Shown here: positions 32,349 through 43,617 of the stretch, in pieces
Layout of the letters: the number at the start of each line of letters is the position of its first letter
How positions within the stretch are numbered: the first letter of the stretch is position 1
Source: Xiphydria camelus
Lineage: Eukaryota > Arthropoda > Insecta > Hymenoptera > Xiphydriidae
Length of the DNA: 64,000 nt
Direction: 5' to 3'
Assembly: GCA_963678675.1 (NCBI GenBank)
Contig: OY783198.1
Coordinates: 8,882,012 to 8,946,011 of the forward strand
Made by a program: the position numbers and the translations under genes
The notes under the pieces: model-generated
Databases searched by the model: none
What the model was told of the DNA's origin: nothing
Seen by the model: only the letters and a program-made list of their open reading frames with translations

Positions 32349-32390
32349 TATAAAAGGAAACACCTTCCTCCCGCGAGAGATGAAGCACAT
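32349..32390 (+). promoter_or_regulatory. Weak TATA-box candidate
   Basis: A consensus TATAAAAG at 32349-32356 follows a CpG-rich stretch. The expected start near 32379-32381 lacks a CAGT-type initiator, so support is sequence word only. Confidence 0.2.
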
Positions 32391-32677
32391 GTAGGCCCAT
32401 CGGCGGCTTCTCGCTTCTTCGCAGAAATCGCGAGTTAATCCCGGGAGTCCCGTGTGATTCTTCGGTAATAACGATCGCTATAGAATGCGTCGTATATACC
32501 GACGCGTCCCGGAGAATTAATTAGAACTCCGTTCGGTAAACTGATTAGGTATCCATTATATTCCTCCTGGGTAATTTCGTGGCTTCGGGAGAGGGCTATC
32601 ACACCGATGGAGGCCTCGATATGCATAAATACATACAAATACCCGAATCAAGCTTCGACTATTTTTGGCAGGGAAAT

Positions 32678-32694
32678 GGGGGGGGGGGGGGGGG
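32678..32694 (+). repeat. Poly-G tract (17 G)
   Basis: It is the longest G run in the window, after GGGAAAT. Confidence 0.95.
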
Positions 32695-33379
32695 AATTGG
32701 AAACGCATTACCGGGTGTTTTCGACTACTCTTGATCGATGACGTCGGTTAATTATTCGCTTCTTGAACATTTAAGACATGAATGAGAAGAACGTAGGCAG
32801 ATCATTTTAAGTCAAAAATGTTAATAATGACAGAGTTCCAGAAATTGTAGCTCGCAATATTTCATCATTGCGATATTATTACATCGTAAGAAAAATGTGT
32901 ATTTCTACGCAGTAAAAAAGTGGCGTTAATTTTTAACACCATTTCAACGGTGTTGACCTATTTGTACCGCATCTGGTATCATTCAGTCTTATGGCATTGT
33001 TATCTAACACCAAAAGTGTTGCGAATGCGGAAAAAATTGCATTTTCTCTAATGCACGTGTTTCTCTCGATGCATGCAAACGGGTATCCCCGTATTTTTTT
33101 TAAATCTGAGCAAGAGTACCGTACCTGTCTCTTTCACCGCAGTTCAACGCTTGACTTTCTTATCATTATTTACTCGCGCACCCATCAGTACGCGCACCTT
33201 TACCGATATCCACTCTCCGAGCGAGACTCGCATTCGCCAAGTGAAATCAGCCAATCGCGTCCTTCCGCCCCTTATCTCTCCGATCCTCGAAGCCTTTGAG
33301 TCTCTCTCTCCTCTATCTCTCTCTCTCCCTTCAATTCCATTCCTTCGCTCGTTTCTATATTTAAGATAAGCCGTCGCCG

Positions 33380-34360
33380 AGCGAGATTCGATTTAATTCC
33401 GGGGCGGGCAGAGGCTTACACGGGGTGGATTTCACCGCGCCCGATCGATTTGCATCTTCCCATTCATGGATAACTCCCGAAACAAAGAGGAACGCGACGT
33501 TATGTAGAAAGAGAAAGAGAGAGAGAGAGAGAGAGAAAAGAGAAGGGAAAAATATGCCCGTCGGGTCGCGAAAACTCGTTCCTCCGAGCTTTTTATCATT
33601 AACGGCCATTATCTCTGGAGATCGGCTCCTCCGGGTGCGCATTAAGCAGCGGTACAAGTGCGTTCGAAAGAGAAGGGTTTGAATACTAAATTTCTTATGT
33701 CCTCGCGTAGGGGGCTGCCCCTCTCCCCCCCAAATGACTGTACTCGAAACGAGGGTTGGAAACGAGTGGAACGAGAGTAAGGAAAAGGGAGAGAAGGGGG
33801 CGACGTCTCTGTTCCGCATATCCATCTCCTTTCGTCTCCCTTCCACCCGCAAAGCGAACGGACGAAAGCGAGGACGGAAAATGCGTGAAGTGACTCACCC
33901 AAATGGTGTATCGCGCGCACCGCGCGGCCTTCCGAATCTCGCGTGCAGCGTTTCTTTCTCCCTCCTTTCCTTTTCACTTCGCGTCTTCGTCCCTCGGTCG
34001 CGCTTCGACGAGTCTCCGCCGTACGGTACATACGGCACGAGTTTTCGTACGCGCTGAGAGAGCTGCTCTCATGATTCTTTGATGCGCTTTACCGGGTGAC
34101 GCGTACATAGTTCGCCGCGCGATCGAATTGTCGAGAAAACCATCGACGGACTTCGGATTTGACGCCGAGATCGTGCGATTACGCGTTTATTCGCGGCCGG
34201 GCGAAAAACAGCTGATCTATTACACTCGCAACAACGTGGGTAGCGTCGCGCGGGACGCGCGGATACTTGCAGCGCCACGAGTGTCGAAGGTTCTCAACCA
34301 CGAATGCGCGAAGCTCCTGCGTAGGACGTGTAGGACGCGAGAATAAGAATCGCGTTCGAT
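33380..34360. other. CpG-rich island with GA tract
   Basis: (GA)n lies at 33508-33537. The rest is rich in CG, CTCC and GAGG words. Overlapping frames on both strands are Arg/Ser/Pro-rich and not credible genes. Confidence 0.4.
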
Positions 34361-35949
34361 TGAAATCAATAAGATTTTTATATCGTTTCGACGATAATCA
34401 CGGTGATCCTTAATGACCGAAGAATCAAGACGATCATGCTTATTAATCGTTGTGTGTACAGCGTTCTGGCTTTTATTCGATCTTAGAATTAATTGTTAAT
34501 ATAAGGCAGAAATGGGATTTTCCGAGTGTACTGAAATAAATAGACAAGCAAATGCACTGTCATGTCATCTAGAAGCATTCAACGGATAACTACGACACGC
34601 GATAATCTTCATTCTATACTTTTCTATCGTATTCCCGAGATTCCTTTCGCGCTTTTACCTCGCTCGATATTCGTGTCTACAATTATGTGCGTTTGCATTG
34701 GTACACTAAACCACAAGCCACTTATATCTTCAGAAGCGATGAATAGAAATCGCTACAATTATCACGTTGACGGTGCAAAAATAAACATTTTCTAATTTCA
34801 ATCGATCGCGATTTCTTATTTCCGCTTCGCGCGTATTCTACGCGGAGGCTGTGCGCTTACGCGGTGCGCCGTTTGGCGCCCGTGGCGCTACAGGTACTTA
34901 CTATACGCACAATATACCGTCTGCACTATAAGATGCAATATCAGCTGATTTTCGCCCGGCTGTGAACGAGCAGCGCGTGAACGTGTTTACGTCGAATTTA
35001 AGGTACGACTACGATTATTTCGACAATTCAATCGCTTCGTGTAGTAGGAATAAGCTGTGGACGCGGTACGATATGACGGGTTTTGCTTTAACGAGGATTG
35101 ATCGACGCGCGGGCGTCGTAAGCGGGAATTGCGACGCGGTATCGGATTTTCTGCTGGAGAAATCGCGTTCGCGCTTCACCGTCGTGTGTATCTCGTGGCA
35201 TTCGGCGTTCGCGAAACCGCGTTATCGTTTTGACGGCCGATCGATGCGGAATGGATTTTTCATCGATCGACTCTACTGTGATCTCGACTCTTCCCCCTTC
35301 TCCCTCATGATAGGCGCCATCTTGATGTTCGCAGGCGCCACAAAGCGTTGTAAACATTGAGTGACACGGTCGTCGGTGCGTGTTCACGTCAATCGTCAAG
35401 AATATCTATCGTGTATCGCGACGCGAGGAAATCCAGACTACTCGCCGACATACCGCTTTCTTCGCCTATCAGCTGTCGAGAATTTGGTCGTGCGGAGACA
35501 ATGGAGGCAAGGTGAGACGATTTATCGTCCGAAGACTTCGAAATGTAAGCAAATTTTCATTTTCCACATGTATCATGCGTGCGGGATTCTTCGCTCGTGC
35601 AAATTTCATGGAGGCTGTCGAATAATTTTGCACGGGGTAGACTTGATCTCGTTTAATAGAGAAAACGCGTGAGTGCGAGCGAGAACGCCACGGTGAACGA
35701 AATCAAGTCCATCCTGTAAATTCTTTATACTCGCAATATATATATATAACTATGCGACATACGGGACGTGTTTATTAATTATGCGAATCGAATTACAGGC
35801 TTCGCAGCTTTTATTTATTTTAGTTTAAGAGAAGCTGGAGAAATTTTGACAAAAAAAGAACTGATGAAAAAAAGGGAAGCTTCTAGAAAATAGAAACGTG
35901 GTGTTTAAAAAAATAATTTTTAAGATATACAATAAAATACCGATATGTG
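34361..35949. other. Unique DNA, unassigned frames only
   Basis: A plus frame of 132 codons (34962-35360) starts with a non-ATG codon and has no recognised motif. The opposite strand is also open for 103 codons (35088-35399). I cannot support either. A TATATATATAA run is at 35738-35749. Confidence 0.3.
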
Positions 35950-36115
35950 TTAACCCTCTGTGGTCACCAAGGGTCCACTTGACCCATGCTTCAATTTCTA
36001 TATTCTACAATGTTCGAAGAATGTTCCATAATTTCTGTAGTTAGATGGCAAAATTAGATATGTCCAATGAAAATCAGATATGACGTATCTGATTTTGCCA
36101 TCTAACTACAGATTT
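35950..36115 (+). mobile_element. piggyBac-like end with adjacent hairpin
   Basis: TTAA (35950-35953) is followed by CCCTCTGTGGTCACCAAGGG and TCCACTTGACCCATGCTTC. The same subterminal word set begins at 52738. A 28-bp stem CTGTAGTTAGATGGCAAAAT at 36035 pairs with 36084-36111. No matching right end is seen, so the copy is truncated. Confidence 0.5.
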
Positions 36116-36805
36116 GTTGGTCTAAATTGGACTGATGTTGTTATTCACGTGGCGATTATTTAAAAATCGATTGGGCTGTAATTGTAACTTAAAAAATTTA
36201 TATCTTATGTTACGTATGTAACTTAAATCTAAGTATCGCAATCTGATTTAAGGAAAAGGGACCATTTGTCAAATCTAGTTTTTGATAGGAAACATTAATT
36301 CAACTAGATTTTTATATTTTAAACGAAGTATTGATGCAGATATATAGAGTAGCCGTTATAGTACCATTTTAGTAGAAAAAATTGACAATTTTAACCCTTT
36401 TCATATAATTCAAAATGATGAAAGACATACGAAAGAGGAAAGATATCGAGTTATAGTGGAGAATGTGGAAAATTGCCAGTTTTAGGGTGAAAGAAGAGAA
36501 ACTTAAAAAAATAGGGAACACGCTGTGAAGCCTGGAAATACGAAATGTAATAAATTCAGCATTTAACACGGTAATAACCAGCGGAGTAAATTCGAACTTG
36601 TGTCGAATAGTCATCTGTATGCAATAGCAGAGCGAGAGAGCGTATTGATTTTTGTCTTGGCGAAGCCTCGGTGTACTACAAAACCTTCATCTCTTCGCAC
36701 CCGATCGGTGCGGCTCGTACGTTGACCTTATTCATTCTTCCATACAAAGTATCGCATTCTAATTTTGATTATCCTACCCTGAGCGTTTGAAAGTGAAATT
36801 TCCCA
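36116..36805. other. AT-rich unique DNA, no gene
   Basis: The 81-codon minus frame 36369-36614 is hydrophobic but unrecognised. No repeat is assigned. Confidence 0.4.
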
Positions 36806-37072
36806 CACTGAGAAAAAAAATTTGCTTTGTTTACATAAACGTGTTTCTAAATGGTCCTAAGGGCACATTTATTCGATTCGAAAGAATAGCGATTTAATTT
36901 AAATAATCATCCATTCATTAATTATCGATTGACTAATAATCCATCAATTAATTAAATTAATAACATTTATTATACATACGTTCAATCGATATTTATTCTA
37001 ATCGAATAAATGTGTTCCTAGAACTGTTAAAAAAACCCGTTTACTTCGATCAAAATAATTTTTTTCTCAGTG
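36806..37072. mobile_element. MITE family N, copy 1, CA target
   Basis: CA flanks both sides (36804-36805, 37073-37074). Ends are CACTGAGAAAAAAAATTTGC and AATAATTTTTTTCTCAGTG. GTTTCTAAATGGTCCTAAGG and ACATTTATTCGATTCG pair with the complement of CTAATCGAATAAATGTGTTC and CTAGAACTGTT. Confidence 0.88.
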
Positions 37073-37865
37073 CAATGAAACGCGTACTGCTAATTATTAT
37101 TCGAGCTGTTATTTCATACGGTTACGACTGGCACACTGAGAGAAAAGGTCTAGTTGAATAGTGACAACGAGTCGACTTTAATTGCGTCGATTCGCTAGAT
37201 TCTCTGTTTCATGTATACTATTGGTTGGCAAGCATTTAATGAGACACTATTAACATATATGATTTCTTTTTTTAAAACGGCTTCTGGAAGTTTTTATACT
37301 AGAATGTTATAGAATATTCTAGGAGGTATAGCCTGAATAATGTACATATAAGAGCGTGGGAGTCAATGACAAGTGAACAGTCGTGAAAATGGACGAAATC
37401 TTGTATGCAAAAAGAACACCAGTGCACGCTCATCGTTGGCAGTTATAAAAGTTAAAAAACGTAGCCATGGAGGGATTAAAAGAGGAAAATCAGAATTCAC
37501 GATTAACATCTCGCATGAACGATCACTCATTCGGTAATAATTGAAGAGGCAAGTGAATGAAGGGGTTATGTAACATTTTTAGAAAAAATGAGATCACTCA
37601 GTGGATGAAAACGTTATATCCGAATGTAATTTCTGGTAAATCTTGGATAGCTCTATTTCCATTCAAAACCCAGATATTACATGGATGAAGGGAGTGTTTA
37701 GTATGTGTATATGTCTACTGAGCAGATTTTCAGGAGGAAGATGGTGAATATCAGACCGATTGGAATTTATTATAAAGATTTCTAATGGTGTATAGCGCCT
37801 TGAAACCTCAAATCGACTATCGAATTCCCGATAAAAACCGACGGATGGACCGCGATATTACTCTT
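37073..37865. other. AT-rich unique DNA with a solo MITE end
   Basis: A solo end CACTGAGAGAAAAGG starts at 37134 with no partner nearby. The remainder has no repeat or frame that I can name. Confidence 0.4.
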
Positions 37866-38357
37866 CACAGAGAAAAAAAAAATTAGTGGAATCTACTAAT
37901 AATTATTTTTGGGGTCGTGAGTAATTATTTATGTACATTAATTACATTTTTTCACAGTAACTTGATATTTCTTTCTTTGGACTCGCATACTATTCCACAT
38001 GATTGTAAGGAAGAGATATCAAAAAAAAAGTGACGTACCGTAATTTCCCACAATTATGGTCCTGGATCACAAGTATGGTCCAAATGCGCATTGTTACGAA
38101 TAAATCTGTATTTCAGTATTGGGTGTCATCTAGCGAAAACTTGGGAGTGCTGAATGAAGGTAAAGTGATGGGACAGACTGCTGTAGGTAGGTACTTACGT
38201 TCCTCGAATATAAAGAACAATCATTTTGGACCATACTTGTGGTCAGGACCATAGTTGTGGGAAATTACGGTATTAAAAGATTTCATTGATATAAATAAAT
38301 AATTACTTTCGACCCCGGAAGTAATTTTTAGTAGATCCAACTAATTCTCCTTCTCTG
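37866..38357 (-). mobile_element. MITE family H, copy 3, containing hairpin I
   Basis: Starts CACAGAGAAAAAAAAAATTA and ends ATTCTCCTTCTCTG, then TA. TGGAATCTACTAATAATTAT, GATTGTAAGGAAGAGATATC and AGTAGATCCAACTAATTC match H1 and H2. It is split by a mariner-like hairpin. Confidence 0.85.
38038..38270. mobile_element. mariner-like hairpin I nested in H3
   Basis: TA flanks both sides (38036-38037, 38271-38272). Ends are CCGTAATTTCCCACAATTAT and complement CCGTAATTTCCCACAACTAT. The arms continue GGTCC..CACAAGTATGGTCCAAA. A core of about 130 bp includes a 74-codon frame without a motif. TA target and arm layout suggest a Tc1/mariner-class MITE. Confidence 0.8.
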
Positions 38358-39166
38358 TATTGGATTTCAATTTCCAAATTTCTCAGCGGCAATCCCCGAT
38401 TTCCTCAGGAATTTCCGTTACGGCTATAATCCGCGCGAGAAAAACTCACGAATATTACGCATTGCTTACTATAGCTGCGCGCGCCTTCTTCCGGAATCCG
38501 GACAGATGCGGCGCGGCGCATCTATCGTATAATATAACGCCGAAATATAAATCAGTTTATCGAGACCAGGTAGACGCAGGAGGCATCCGCGTACCCTCTC
38601 CATCATAGTCGCAGTGATCCCGCATTTGGAGCATTGTATTACGCGTGCGCGCTCGGTCAGGCAGCGGTTCTCATCGCGGTATTTTACCGGGGAGCCGCGG
38701 ATCGGAGAAAAAAAAGAAGAAGGGAAAATCCGCGAGTCGAGTTCTTGATTTACGGGGAAAACACGAAGCCGAAGCCTCCTTCCCTTCGAGCTCTAGTATT
38801 TCTCTCCTTCTCTCTCCTCCGCCAGCTCGCTCTCCCGCCCCCCCTCTCTCTCTCTCTGTTTTAGAGTTACGACGGGCTAACCCTGAAAAAAGGGGGAGAG
38901 GGAGGCCTGATTGAATTATTGGCCAAGGCGCTTGACTCTCTCGTTCCGGGGAGAAAAAAGTTTTTTCTCCTCGTGAAAAAGTGGCGATTATTTTTGCCAT
39001 CCCCGAATCGAATCCACCCCTTTCCTCCCACCCCTCTCACCCCTGGAAAGAGGCGAGCGAATTGATAGTTCGCCTCGGCAAAAATGCCGACGAAAATGCA
39101 AAATTGCCGGCGTAATTCCTTCGACGATCTCAGCGGAGACGACGGAATTGAAATTTACGTCGATCC
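38358..39166. other. CpG/CT-rich DNA, no gene
   Basis: CpG-rich 38470-38700 and CT-rich 38805-38860. Overlapping Arg/Ser frames only. Confidence 0.4.
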
Positions 39167-39428
39167 ATATATCTGTGGTACTAAGGCAAAACCCGATATG
39201 TCAAAAAAAAGCGATTTTTTGTTTTTAATGTCAATATGTACAGTCAGCAGTGAAGAATATGATGGCAAAACCCGATATGGCTCCAAATCACCTACAACTT
39301 GTAGGTTAACAAAATAATAGGTATTCCGATTACGCTCTACGTCTTTGAATTGGTCGGTGGTTTGAAGCGTCTCCTGAAAAATCAACTTTCTTGACATATC
39401 GGGTTCTGCCTTAGTACCACAGATATAT
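39167..39428. mobile_element. Inverted-repeat element BB
   Basis: The left ATATATCTGTGGTACTAAGG and CAAAACCCGATATGTCA pair with the right GACATATCGGGTTCTGCC and TTAGTACCACAGATATAT over about 40 bp with one or two mismatches. A third GGCAAAACCCGATATGGC lies inside at 39263. TA occurs at both edges. No transposase is seen. Confidence 0.8.
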
Positions 39429-40178
39429 ACAAAGCGCTTCCCACGGGAGACTAGCGACGCTTCCCGAGTTTCCAAAATTTCCAGTCAAGCGCTCCGACGT
39501 GCATCTGAGAGATTTTGCCCTCCCCGAGGCTCCGCCGAGACGTTCGTCTCGGAAATGCTCGTCTACCTGACGTTTGGCTTCGACTAGTTTCCTGCGGGAG
39601 AGCGAGGAGAAGCCGACCGAAGGAGGCTGCGCCGTGCGGAAAGATTTTATCTGTGTCCTCTCTCTCTCTCTCTCTCCGTATAGATCCTTCGAAATACATT
39701 GATCTTGCGCTGCTTTTTTTGCTCGGAGAGTCGACAGGCGCCTCTCGGTGCAGCTGTTTCGCGGTGGTAGAAACAAAATCAAATTTCACGACGAGGGTCG
39801 GAAGGACGACGAGTCCTGCGTTGTTCGAATTGATGCAGGGAAGAGTGGGGTGAAATTGGGGGTTGGCTCTTGATTTAATAATAAGAGTCGCGGTAATTTG
39901 AGGGCGAACTTGAGTGCCAAGTCTTATAGCATTTTTTTTTATGCGGGGACTGTTCGAATGGTTTTGAATTAGAATTTCGTCAGTGCTAAAAAGTAGAAGA
40001 AAAGGTTTTGCGAAGAAACGTACTGCTTAGATGAACGATATGATTTTGAGTTCATTACGGAAGTTTTGATTGCTTCTATAGCGAAATTCCTTATATTATT
40101 CACGATTTTTCTTCAGTTACATTTCAATTACAATTTCTTCTAATTTTGTATAACTCTTAACGATATAGCTCGATTTTA
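39429..40178. other. Unique DNA, no gene
   Basis: CpG-moderate to 39850, with (TC)n at 39658-39677, then AT-rich. Frames on both strands overlap and lack motifs. Confidence 0.4.
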
Positions 40179-40474
40179 CACGGGGGAAAAGATGATTTTG
40201 CAATCTCAGCGAAATCTAGTTTTGCCGAGGACTTTTCGTTATCGTGACAAAACTATCATCTGTGGTAGCAGGAGAAACGTTTGACGATGGCAAATACGAC
40301 TGCAATAACGGTGAAGTTTTTTCGGTAAAAACGTTTGCTGTCCTAGCAAATATTTTTACTACTATCGCGGACATAGGATCTTTTGCTGCCACAGATGATA
40401 TTTTTGTCACGATGACAAAAACTTGTCAGCAAAACCTAATCTTGCCAAGACTGCAAAATCATTTTTTTTCCGTC
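40179..40474. mobile_element. Hairpin element Q, copy 1
   Basis: TA flanks both sides (40177-40178, 40475-40476). CACGGGGGAAAAGATGATTT, TGCAATCTCAGCGAAATCTA, GTTTTGCCGAG and GTGACAAAACTATCATCTGT pair with the right arm reading ACAGATGATATTTTTGTCAC and AGACTGCAAAATCATTTTTT. Repeated GCAAA/TTTGC words fill the core. Confidence 0.8.
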
Positions 40475-41647
40475 TATTTTCCAAAGATTTCTTGCAGCTC
40501 AATCGAAACAGAACGATTATTTATCGATACGCGATAAGCAACCGTTAGATAAAAAGTAACTTCCTCTTCGAAACCTACCCTGACCGCTCTTATCTGCGCG
40601 ACGCGCGTGCAACGCGATCGCGAAAGGTATACACATATGCACGTACAAGCGCCGATCTCGCGAAGAGATCTTGCACGAAACCCCCGGAGCCACATGTGCG
40701 CGACAAACAGTGGCGAGCAGCTGCGACATCCGTGACACGCGTCCATTGTCGCGTTTCGTGGCGTCGAAAAATGAAAAATCGTCCTGGCGGCTCTCACAGG
40801 ACGTTCACCTGGTCGAGCGACCGATCTTTCGAAAAAAAAGAGGTCCCCGCGGGTATAGGCGAGCGAAGAGCGTCCGCGTTACATACACATAGCTCGACGC
40901 GTGTGCCCCTCCGCAGCGTATACACGACACGCCTGTGTATACTCGCAGTAGATCCCTTTTAATCGATTCCACAACGGTCAGGCTCGTCTCCTCCGCGTCC
41001 CACTGCTCCTCTCGCCGCCCCTCTATATCTGCCGCCGCCGCGCCGTTTCCCGCTTTAAAGGAAACCATTGGGGGGGGGGGGGGGGCTCCGAACTTTTCTT
41101 CCCTTCTTCTCCCGGGTCGGCCGGGATCGCGTCTCCGCGGTCGTATTTTCGCGAATGTGGGAATAACGTGAATTCGCATGAGTTCGCTTCACGCTTCGCC
41201 GGTAGAGCCGTCTACGACGGACCGATTCCCGAACTTGCTCCAAATGGGCGTTTTGTTTTGGAAAGTTTAGGCTCTCGATGTTTTCTTGTTTTCCCGTTTG
41301 GTTATATTTTGTTTCGTTTCGTTTCGTTTCTGTTGATATATAACGGTAATAATACATTTATATTAACTGTAGTATTTGCCCTTGCGCAGGCGTGTAATAT
41401 ATCTTTCGCTTACGATAAACGTAATTTATCGCGCAGGTGTATTACGCAGCTCGCTCGCGAAGAAAGGAATTTATTTGAATTACAACAGGTGACATTATCA
41501 CATATCTGGTATATTTTTATATAAAAAAGAATTCGATTCAATGGTTCAATGTGGTAGACGGTTCAAAATTTATACAGATTTTTATATCGTTCGCGTACGA
41601 GCAATTGCCGATTTTCAAAATAATAAATGAGGTACAAAAATATAATG
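40475..41647. other. CpG-rich island with 16-G run
   Basis: CpG-rich 40560-41230. It contains GCCGCCGCCGCGCCG at 41029-41043, a G run at 41070-41085 and (GTTTC)4 at 41311-41330. AT-rich after 41330. Frames are unrecognised. Confidence 0.4.
41070..41085 (+). repeat. Poly-G tract (16 G)
   Basis: An uninterrupted G run after AAACCATT. Confidence 0.95.
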
Positions 41648-41916
41648 CACCGAGAAAACGGTTTATTTGTAGTTAATAAATGTGTTTGAATAATTTAGTG
41701 AAATAAACATTTTGTTGAGCCACAAGTAAAGATTCGTTAAATAACATTATATCCTACGCGATATTTATTTGACACGATTAAATATTTCGAGGCAACTGTT
41801 TGAATGAAACGAGCATTCCAATAATCGATGCATATTTTCTCGTTCTAACGAAATATTTATTTTTCGCCACATTTACAAACACATCTGTTAACTATCGATA
41901 ACCCGTTTTCTCGGCG
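41648..41916 (+). mobile_element. MITE family O, copy 1
   Basis: Starts CACCGAGAAAACGGTTTATT after TG and ends ACCCGTTTTCTCGGCG. GTGAAATAAACATTTTGTTG, CGAGGCAACTGTTTGAATGA and CTAACGAAATATTTATTT are family hallmarks. Confidence 0.88.
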
Positions 41917-42883
41917 TCAGAAGCAAGGACCTTTCCCACTGAGAAAAGAGTGGAAAAGGAAGATCCAGATGGAAGGTCGTCCCAAGTGAGAAAAGGGGGG
42001 GGAGAGAGATATCCGTCTTTTGGAAGGTCCGGTCAACGTCCTCCGCCGGGAAAAAGAGCACGTAACCCCTTTGCGATATATATATAGGGAACCGTCATTC
42101 ACAGAAACGGCCGACTCCATTGAAGAGAGAGGCGCACGCTAAAAACCGGGGGTGCTCACCCCGATTTGCCCGAACACCTATGGCACCCTCGCACCCGGGG
42201 TCCTTCGCGGGGAGACCGACGTGGCTATCGAGGCTCGCAACCCCTCTCGCGCCGGCAAGGTGCCTCGCGTCTTCCCGCCGCAGACGATTCCATCACCCCG
42301 CCGAGAGACTCCCCGACATAGGGTACAAGGGAAGAAATCACCGGGGTGGCTTTTCTTACGAGTATATGGAACCCTCCTTCGCACCGTATCTTTATATCAC
42401 ACTCCCTTTCTGTATCGGTCTCTTCCGATCTCGATTCGCGACTCTCGCACCTGCCACGTGTTTGTGAATCGACGGATCGACGCGATCCCGACGTAATTGA
42501 ACGGATTGATTTATTCGGATCAATTTTGGCAGGCTCGATATGCGAATAATAAATAATAGCGGTCTTTATTGCCGTCCGATTATCGGAGAGGGGATCGAGA
42601 AGGTGATACGATACGTTTAGTGAGAATAATGTGCGCAGTCTAGAACAAATATTTTATTGTAAATCAGGATTTCTCTTGTGTAGAGCTCGTATTAATGGAT
42701 CCCTTTTGCGAATAAGTTATGGTCCTTACGTTGTGGTATTTCTTCTTCGCTCGTTTCGGTCGAATTTTTTTTTATACTAGCAGAATTTTCCTGGGAATAA
42801 AAAAATGCCAGTATACAGCATTCTGTTTATTTCGCAGGTCATAGCTATATGTTAAAAGTTTTCTTCGAGACAAGGGGTGGGAA
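41917..42883. other. CpG-rich island then AT-rich unique DNA
   Basis: CpG-rich 41990-42520, with TATATATATA at 42077-42086. It is AT-rich afterwards. No credible frame: several Arg/Pro/Ser-rich frames overlap. Confidence 0.4.
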
Positions 42884-43617
42884 AAAAATGTTGTCCATTT
42901 TACGAAAATCTTGGAGACAATGACCAAACTGTTTCGCGAAATATGGATCCTCCATCTATTTGGTTAAACTGACCACTTTTTAGTTGGAATAACTAAACAC
43001 TTGGTCAAAATAACTAAATATTTGGTTCAACTGCCCGAGTGGAAATTCTTTCTTGGCGTTAACTTGGATCAAGCTAATTTTCCGTAATATTGCCTTGGCC
43101 CTATATAGAAATGTCCCTCTCTTTTAACCAGGCCATCATAGGCTCTCCTAACTTTGGTCAATTTAGGTTATCTTGATTTGAAACTAATGGGAAAAGCCGA
43201 GATAAAATTGTCGTGGATGCCCAAACTGGACCCTAGTTTGGGATTAATGGGGGAAGCCAGGATAAAATTAACGCGGATGCCCAACTATAAATCCTAACTT
43301 GATTCTCGTTTGGAATAAACGTGAAAGTCGAGATCGTAACAAAATTGCGTGGACGTCCAGTTGAATCCAAACAGGGTCCTAGCTTGAGATTAACGGGGGA
43401 AACCGGAATAAAATTAACTTGGATGCTCAACTAAATTCTAACTTGGCCCTCGTTTGGAGTTAGGGGGGAAATACTTGTTATGGTAGCCCAGATAACGCCT
43501 GTCGTAGGCTAAAATAATAATCTGGCAGCCAAGCTAATTTTCCACGCAGATGCCCGATATTTTGGTTAGAATAACTAAATGCATTTTGTCATTTTAGCCT
43601 AATTATTTTTCTCGGTG
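42884..43617 (+). mobile_element. MITE family A, copy 8, interrupted by a minisatellite
   Basis: The left end is decayed (GGTGGGAAAAAAATG). AATCTTGGAGACAATGACCA, TATGGATCCTCCATCTATTT and AATATTTGGTTCAACTG precede the insertion. GATATTTTGGTTAGAATAAC and TAATTATTTTTCTCGGTG, then TA (43618-43619), follow it. Confidence 0.8.
43039..43550. repeat. Degenerate minisatellite of about 60-75-bp units inside A8
   Basis: Units recur at about 43182, 43243, 43315 and 43389. Each reads roughly ATTAACGGGGGAAGCCGGGA, TAAAATTAACGTGGATGCCC, AACTNAATCCTAACTTGGCC, CTCGTTTGGA. AAGCTAATTTTCC occurs near both edges. TGCCCGA flanks the block at 43032-43038 and 43551-43557. Confidence 0.75.

Larger units (their letters stand above)
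31938..33379. other. Mixed unique DNA, no gene
   Basis: C-rich 32050-32170, a TATA word at 32349, a 17-G run at 32678-32694, and a GGTGTTG/TAACACC-rich patch at 32930-33020. Frames to 102 codons are unrecognised. Confidence 0.4.

Noticed and set aside
34962..35399. Opposed frames of 132 (plus) and 103 (minus) codons
   Set aside because: The plus frame has no ATG at its start, neither has a motif, and both occupy the same DNA.
37134..37160. CACTGAGAGAAAAGG as the start of another MITE
   Set aside because: No complementary end was found within about 700 bp. Kept only as a solo end.
39084..39475. Similar peptide words CGTKAKPDMSKK and CGTKAEPDMSRK on opposite strands
   Set aside because: They are the two inverted arms of element BB, not a duplicated protein.
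42077..42100. TATATATATA followed by TCATTC as a core promoter
   Set aside because: The spacing to the initiator A (42097) is about 20 bp, too short for a canonical TATA promoter.
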